DNA from: Solanum dulcamara
Taxonomy: Eukaryota; Streptophyta; Magnoliopsida; Solanales; Solanaceae
Length of the DNA: 64,000 nucleotides
NCBI RefSeq assembly: GCF_947179165.1
Contig: NC_077237.1
Location: 10,530,735 to 10,594,734 of the forward strand
Direction of reading: 5' to 3'
Shown: positions 58,534 through 64,000 of the stretch, piece by piece
How positions within the stretch are numbered: position 1 is the first letter of the stretch
How the letters are laid out: the number at the start of each line of letters is the position of its first letter
The notes under the pieces: model-generated
The model's input: the letters and a program-made list of their open reading frames with translations, nothing else
Told to the model about the DNA's origin: nothing
Databases searched by the model: none
Program-made: the position numbers and the translations under genes

Positions 58534-61500
58534 ATGGAACAATCTTTTATGAATTTCAAGTGGCTAGTATCATACATCCATTGCTCAATTCTTGTTATGT
58601 CTATGACAGTGTCATGTTTTGATGAACAAGCTTTACTAGACTTTAAAAGTAGAATCACTGATGATCCATTCCAAGTCATGTCTTCTTGGAACAATTCTCT
58701 CCATTACTGCAATTGGACAGGCATAACATGTAACCCCTCCTTTGAAAGAGTCATAATTCTTGACTTGAGATCACTAAAGCTCGTTGGATCCATACCGCCT
58801 TCTATTGGGAACCTCACGTTCCTAACAGCGATAAATCTTAGGAATAATAGCTTCCATGGTGAAGTTCCTATGGAAATTGGCAACCTCTTGCAGCTGCAAC
58901 ATCTCAATCTCACTTGGAATTCTTTTACTGGAACCATTCCTGCTAATTTGAGTTACTGTAAAGAACTTAGATCACTTGCTCTAGAATATAATAGTCTATT
59001 TGGGAAAGTATTACCTGATCAGCTCAGTTCACTTTCAAAGTTGAATTATTTAGGCCTTGGAAGCAACAATCTCACAGGAGGTATTCCATCATGGATAGGA
59101 AACTTTTCATCTCTTCGAGGTCTTTCCCTTGCAATTAACAATCTACAAGGACCAATACCTCGAGATATTGGTCGTTTGTCAAACTTGCAAATCTTCCAAG
59201 TTTATGGAAATCAGTTAAATGGTACAATTCCTCGATCTGTTTTGAATATATCCTCTGTTTACTATTTCTCTGTTACTCAAAACTTGTTGTATGGAGAGCT
59301 TCCATCCGATATAGGCCTTACTCTTCCAAATCTTGAGGTGTTTGCTGGTGCTGTGAACGACTTCACGGGACCAATTCCTGTTTCATTATCAAATGCTTCA
59401 AAGCTTGGTGTACTTGAATTGTCTCAAAATAAGCTCACCGGAAATGTCCCTACGAGTTTAGGACAATTGCAAATGTTGTACAGGTTGAACTTTGAGATCA
59501 ATAGTCTTGGAAGAAACTCAAGTGAAGACTTGAGGTTTCTTGATTTCATAGTTAACTGCACAAGTTTGCAAGTTCTTAGCTTCGAGAACAATTTTTTGGG
59601 AGGCGAATTGCCTAAAACAATCGGTAACCTTTCCACGAGTCTAGAAATATTTGGTCTCGGTTATAATATGATAGTTGGTTCTCTTCCTACTGGACTAGAA
59701 AACCTTGTTAATTTGACCCTTCTATCACTGGCTAATAACAACTTGAGAGGCAGTGTTCCTGAGTCTTTAGGTAAGCTTCGACGCCTGCAAGGACTGATGT
59801 TGAATGGAAACAAGTTGTCTGGAAGGATTCCATCTTCTATTGGTAACTTAACATCTCTGTCTACTTTAAACATTGAGGACAATGAGTTAGAAGGAAACAT
59901 ACCTCCGGAGCTCGGGCAGTGCACCCGTTTATCAGTGCTAAACCTCACAGGAAATAACCTTGTTGGTTCCATACCAAAGGAGCTTGCAGGTCTTTTTTCT
60001 CTTTCAATTGCTTTAGCCTTATCGAACAATTCTTTGACCGGTTCCTTGCCAGCTGAAATTGGAAAGTTGATAAATCTCAAGGAAATGGATATTTCACACA
60101 ACAAATTATCAGGTGAAATTCCAAGCACCCTAAGTAGCTGTGTCAGCTTAGAGCGCTTCACAGCGAATAATAACCTGTTTCTTGGAGAAATTCCTGAATC
60201 CTTGCAAGGTTTAAGAGGTTTAGAAGAAATGGATTTGTCACACAATAACATCTCAGGAGGAATACCACAGTTTCTTGTGAAACTTCCATATCTTAGGAAG
60301 CTTGATCTTTCATTCAACAAACTTGAAGGCGAAGTACCAACTGAAGGGATCTTTGCAAATGCAAGCGCCGTCTTAATCTCAGGGAATCATGAACTGTGTG
60401 GAGGTCCTCCAAACTACAATTTTCCTACATGTCCTAAACAAAAAGATGCATCATCAAAGAAACACATTAGTTCAAGGAAAAAAGTACTAGCAATTATTCT
60501 TTCTGTTACATTTTCATTTTTACTATTATGTTCTTTTGTAGCTTGTTATATAGTAATTAGGAACTCGAGAAAGAGAGATCTCACTGGACAGTCCTCAAGA
60601 GAAAGGAAGTCTGAACATTTTGATGATGACAAACCAACTTTGTTTAATGATCCAATTTTGGCAGCAAAAATAACTTACCAAGATATGTTTAAGTCAACCA
60701 ATGGATTTTCTGAGGATAATCTGATCGGTACAGGAAGTTTTGGTTCTGTATACAAAGGACAGTTTCAGGTTTTTGATAAAGTTATGGCAGTGAAAGTATT
60801 GAACCTACAACAAAGAGGTGCTTTGAAAAGCTTTTCGGATGAATGCAGAGCTTTGAAAGGCATAAGGCATCGTAATCTCCTCAAGATAATAGCTGTTTGT
60901 TCAAGCATGGATTACCAAGGTAATGATTTCAAATGCATAGTCTTTGAGTTCATGGAAAATGGAAGCTTAGATGACTGGCTTCACTCGAAAGGTGATGAGC
61001 AATACCTCAATATAATCCAAAGACTAAACATCGCAATAGATGTTGCTTCAGCACTTGATTATCTCCACAACAATTGCCAAGTACCAATTGTTCACTGTGA
61101 TTTAAAACCGAGCAACATACTCCTCGACGAAGAGATGACTGCCCATGTTGGTGACTTTGGACTGGCAAAATTTCTCTTTAAATCATCATGGAACAAACAA
61201 ACTTCTATTGCACTAAAGGGTTCTATAGGTTATATCCCACCAGGTATGTCATTAATCCATATTGATTTCTCTTGCATAATGTCTATTTCCCTTGTCAATG
61301 GTCCTAACATGTAAAATGTTTGTGTACCTTAATCTCATATACTCCCTCTGTTTCAATTTATTTGTCTGGTTTTGAATTGACACAGAGTAAGAAAAATAAG
61401 GAAACTTTTGAATCTTGTAGTCTTAATTAAACTAAAGATACGTAGAATGTGCCAAAATATCATTTAATCTTGTGGTCTTAAACATGTCATGTTGAAAATT

Positions 61501-62188
61501 GAAGTTAAAGAGTTGCCAAAAAGGGAAAGAGAGATTCTATTTTAAACAAGCTAAAAAGAAAAGTAAGACAAACAAATTGAAACAGAGGGAGCTCATCTTT
61601 CTGATGCTTAAAGTATCTAATGAACATATCAAAAAGTAAGTATTCATATGTGAGTGAACATATGTTCAATGTCCCAACATAATGCATCATTATCTTGCAG
61701 AATATGGATCAGGTGTAAATGTGTCCACTCTAGGAGATGTTTATAGCTTTGGTATCATGTTGCTAGAGTTGTTCACTGGTAGAAGGCCAACCGATGAGAT
61801 CTTCAACGATGGTCTGAATATTCACCAATATGTCAAAGTCAATTTGCCTAGACGTGTCACGGAGATTGCTGATCCATCATTGCTTTTAGCATATGGAGAG
61901 CACAGCAAATATGAGGACAATGCAAGTGATTTGGAAGAAAAGGCAATACTTCAAGATGATGAGTATATATCCAAGCTAAATGCCAGCACTATGATAGAAG
62001 GATGCTTGGTCTCAATCTTGAAAATAGGACTTTTATGTTCTAGCTCATCGCCAAGAGATCGTATGCCAATAAGCATAGCTTTGAAAGAGATTCACATAAT
62101 CAAGAACTTATTTCTACAGTCTAAGAGGAGTATAGATAAATCAGATGGTAATAAGCTAATCAAATTAGCATCTTCAGAATTTTGTTGA
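58534..62188 (+). CDS. LRR receptor-like kinase, non-RD, LRR-XII type (FLS2/EFR/Xa21-like)
   Basis: Two exons, 58534-61243 and 61701-62188, encode 1065 residues. ATG 58534 lies in an A-rich context with G at +4; the frame is open a few codons further upstream but without an ATG. Seen: signal peptide (1-28), LRRNT_2 (29 to about 68, ending CNWTGITC), 22 LRRs of the LxxLxLxxNxLxGxIP type (about 70-625), a Cys pair near CGGPPNYNFPTC, a membrane segment (about 651-674) and a kinase domain. The kinase has GTGSFGSVYKG (about 731), AVKVL Lys, HCDLKPSN (about 853), DFG (about 873) and GYIPPEYG across the splice site. HCD in place of HRD marks a non-RD kinase, the class of pattern-recognition receptors. 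It is likely a plasma-membrane receptor sensing an extracellular, possibly microbial, ligand; family members signal with SERK co-receptors. No stop or frameshift was found. The ligand is unknown. Confidence 0.95.
61244..61700 (+). other. Intron of the receptor kinase gene (phase 1)
   Basis: 457 bp, GTATGTCATT to TATCTTGCAG, dividing the Glu codon of the PPEYG motif. An intron at this kinase position is shared by FLS2, EFR and Xa21 relatives. More than half of the intron is a MITE (61342-61591). Confidence 0.92.
61342..61591. mobile_element. Stowaway-like MITE in the kinase intron
   Basis: A 250 bp element with terminal inverted repeats CTCCCTCTGTTTCAATTTAT and, from the right reverse-complemented, CTCCCTCTGTTTCAATTTGT. 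TA precedes it (61340-61341); CT follows where TA would be expected, so one copy of the duplication has mutated. CTCCCTCYGTTTCA termini are typical of plant Stowaway (Tc1/mariner-type) MITEs. No coding capacity. Confidence 0.88.
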
Positions 62189-62397
62189 TGAAGGCTAGTG
62201 TACATAGAATTACAACTTTGAAATACAGATTATTTACAATTAGTACTATAGTATAGCCTCACAAAATGTGAGTTGTGACCAAGAAATGAAAGCATAAAAT
62301 GTGATTTATGAGTAGGTCCATTTTCTTAACACGCTATATTGAGTTTGAGAAACATTAGATTGAATAAGAGACATTCAATCAAACTCATTCTACATAT

Positions 62398-62404
62398 AAT
62401 AAAA
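62398..62404 (+). terminator. Possible polyadenylation signal of the kinase gene
   Basis: AATAAAA about 210 bp after the stop codon. Plant polyadenylation signals are weakly conserved, so this is only a candidate. Confidence 0.3.
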
Positions 62405-62461
62405 CCAAATATTTTAGATGTGTTATTTTATATTCATAATGTTATGAACTTCTATGTGTTA

Positions 62462-62530
62462 TAAGGTCTGTGTATGTTCTACCCTCCTCAAACCCTACTT
62501 TGTGGAATTTCCATGGGTATGGTGTTGTTG
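62462..62530 (+). mobile_element. 5'-truncated SINE, TS-like 3' end
   Basis: 69 bp (TAAGGTCTGTGTATGTTCTA ... GTTGTTG) resemble the 3' end of tobacco-type TS SINEs, including the terminal TTG repeats. It is flanked by TATGAACTTCTATGTGTTA (62443-62461) and TATGAACTTCTCTGTGTTA (62531-62549), a 19 bp target-site duplication with one mismatch. The family name rests on remembered resemblance; the duplication is plain. Confidence 0.75.
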
Positions 62531-62549
62531 TATGAACTTCTCTGTGTTA

Positions 62550-62884
62550 GAAGTTCCTCTTTTAATTGGTTTAGACGCAATCAAATCAGATAAATAAAGA
62601 AGTTCTTTAATTAAATTTATTGTGGTTAACAAAAGTTTGGACCAAATGTTACTCGAAACATTGCCTTTGTAATTAAGTATATTAATTATCTATAATAACT
62701 TTCTCTAGTTCAACTAAAGAGAATTCAAGAAAGGCTTGTTGTTACAATATATCATAGGAAAAAGTTAAATTGGAGTAATTTGAATCTATTTTCTTTATGC
62801 TACCGAAAGACGGAAAGGGGAACCGACTCATTGTATGTTTGGTACAAAATTTCCTAACTAATTGCCTGATTAAAATTCTTTATA
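62550..62884. other. Intergenic sequence
   Basis: AT-rich DNA between the SINE fragment and the LINE tail. No gene or repeat recognised. Confidence 0.5.
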
Positions 62885-63296
62885 TTTTTTTTGGTAAGTA
62901 AAACTTTTTATTTACCAAGTAAGCAGTACAAATCAGAAAAAAAATAGCAAGCATGGACGTAAAGCTCTATCCTTGCTAAACTTAGTCACCAACTCAGCCA
63001 CCTATTCTATGCATACATATTTAAACTCTGTAGTTTTGTAGCTAGTCTAGGATAGTGTCTTCCTCGCCCATGTGTTTCCTGGATGATATGCCTAATTAAT
63101 GCACTAGTAGATTGTTGCTTCTGCTTAAAGATCATGTTGTTACGCTCCATCCATAAGTGATACACTGTGTTTGCCAATGTCAGTTTGTGTAAGAGTGATG
63201 TACTACTCTTGCCCTTAATAGTTTTAATAGCCCATTTTGCCTCCTCTGTCCAACTCAATGAATTTCTATTTACTCCTTGCCATTTCAGCAACTGGT
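62885..63296 (-). pseudogene. LINE fragment, C-terminal ORF2 remnant
   Basis: A T run at 62885-62892 marks the poly(A) end of a minus-strand LINE. A frame from about 63291 down to 63007 encodes SWTEEAKWAIKTIKGKSS, LANTVYHLWMERNNMIFKQK and a basic tail. This matches the zinc-binding post-RT region at the end of some plant LINE proteins (YHLWMERN motif). It differs from the LINEs in the satellite and lacks RNase H. The 5' end is lost near 63296, where an LTR fragment begins. Confidence 0.75.
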
Positions 63297-64000
63297 TTCA
63301 CATCTCTGCAGTATACACACATTGAAAGAATGAATATGATCCCTCCGAAGACAAGGAGGTCTCACCACTATCAGGAAAGAAATAGATCTTCAACGAAGTA
63401 CCTGTTGATGATCTCTAACACCTGTCCCTGCATCATAAAATCATGCAGGTCCAAATGGACGTCAGCACGTGGAATGTACGAGTATGTAATATGACAGAAT
63501 GAAATAAAAATACATCAAAGATACTCAAGATAGAATGAAACTCACCCAACTCAGTATGATATGCAAGTATAAAATATAACAATGCTTCAAGAAGAACTCA
63601 GTAATATGCAACTTGTTCAAAATATGTCATTTACTTTCATACACAATCTGTGAGTCTCTCTTAACCGAAAACAATCCCACCACCTATAAGTAGGTGATGC
63701 ACAACGAATCGACGTCGTTGCCACATCCGTCCAATACTTTCCAAGGTAAAGGACAAATCTACCAATCTGGATCCACTAATCAATCAAGTCCTATCTTTTC
63801 AGGACAATGAAATAGGGAAACATCTGGCTTTAACGGTTCAATCCTCTCCTATGTTGGCTACGTAGTTATTGAGTTTTACTCTCACTCAATTTGATGCTCG
63901 ATACTACTCTCAAAACTCAAAATGATCATGCAATCTAAATAAATCAGTTCAATCAAAACTTTCGACAAGTCTCATTGGACTCCCGTCGAAACTCAATCTC
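63297..64000 (-). mobile_element. LTR fragment of the solo-LTR-D family, running off the window
   Basis: Shares with solo LTR D, in the same order and orientation, CACCTGTTGATGATCTC (CCTGTTGATGATCTC here), the CCTGCAT/ATGCAGG hairpin (near 63427-63449), GTGGAATGTACGAGTATGTA, TTGCCACATCCGTCCA, TCAAGTCCTATCTTTTCAGG and CTTTAACGGTTCAATC. About 400 bp of the family's 3' end is missing on the left, next to the LINE remnant. It continues past 64000. Confidence 0.75.

Noticed and set aside
59661..60320. A 219-codon minus-strand open frame inside the receptor kinase
   Set aside because: It is an antisense shadow of the regularly spaced LRR codons.
61244..61314. Read-through of the kinase frame to a stop at 61314, giving a truncated kinase
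   Set aside because: GTATGT at 61244 and CAG at 61700 are good splice sites, joining them restores PPEYGSG and the rest of the kinase, and relatives share the intron position. An intron-retained form is possible but not the main product.
1..64000. Telomere repeats, tRNA or rRNA genes
   Set aside because: No TTTAGGG arrays, no cloverleaf-like stretches and no rRNA landmarks were noticed, so a subtelomeric or rDNA context cannot be claimed.

Overview
This is nuclear DNA of a flowering plant, most likely a member of the Solanaceae. The plant assignment is firm. It rests on plant-type Ty1/copia and LINE retrotransposons, long LTRs that read as Ty3/gypsy-type, Stowaway-like and Tourist-like MITEs, and a plant LRR receptor kinase with a single intron in the kinase domain. 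The Solanaceae assignment is an inference from SINE fragments resembling the TS and SolS families and from the style of the LTRs. I saw no prokaryotic, organellar, rRNA or tRNA gene.

Region 1 (1-27575) is a satellite array of about 180-181 bp monomers, roughly 120 in all. It is broken by two 5'-truncated LINEs on the minus strand (1630-1977 and 4471-6279) and by a 3.2 kb solo LTR (22351-25569). Within it, 10.7-21.7 kb is a young higher-order repeat: 15 monomers make a 2.71 kb unit, present four times in tandem and differing by well under 1% between neighbours. The flanking monomers carry older, decayed higher-order periodicities.

Region 2 (27576-52456) is a transposon graveyard. An inverted relative of the first LTR borders the satellite. 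A copia element (32668 to about 45630) holds a second copia element in its gag gene, which in turn holds a solo LTR in its integrase gene. Another solo LTR sits in the first element's GAG-pre-integrase/integrase region. More LTR fragments follow, then a possible SINE and a further solo LTR on the minus strand (49716-52186). The solo LTRs have no recognisable gypsy coding sequence between them, so recombinational loss has been strong.

Region 3 (52462-57518) is a young copia element, about 5.06 kb, with 280 bp LTRs and a GTTCT target-site duplication. Three nonsense codons and one frameshift break it, and a Tourist-like MITE sits in its 3' LTR.

Region 4 (58534-62188) holds the only apparently functional host gene: an intact non-RD LRR receptor-like kinase of 1065 residues with 22 LRRs, of the FLS2/EFR/Xa21 (LRR-XII) type. 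Its one intron contains a Stowaway-like MITE. A 69 bp SINE tail flanked by 19 bp duplications, a LINE fragment and another LTR fragment fill the rest to 64000.

No new gene system is evident. The most notable structures are the 15-mer higher-order repeat, a minirepeat-plus-double-hairpin layout shared by otherwise dissimilar LTRs, GC-rich palindrome repeats in one LTR, and the intact immune-type receptor kinase among transposons.
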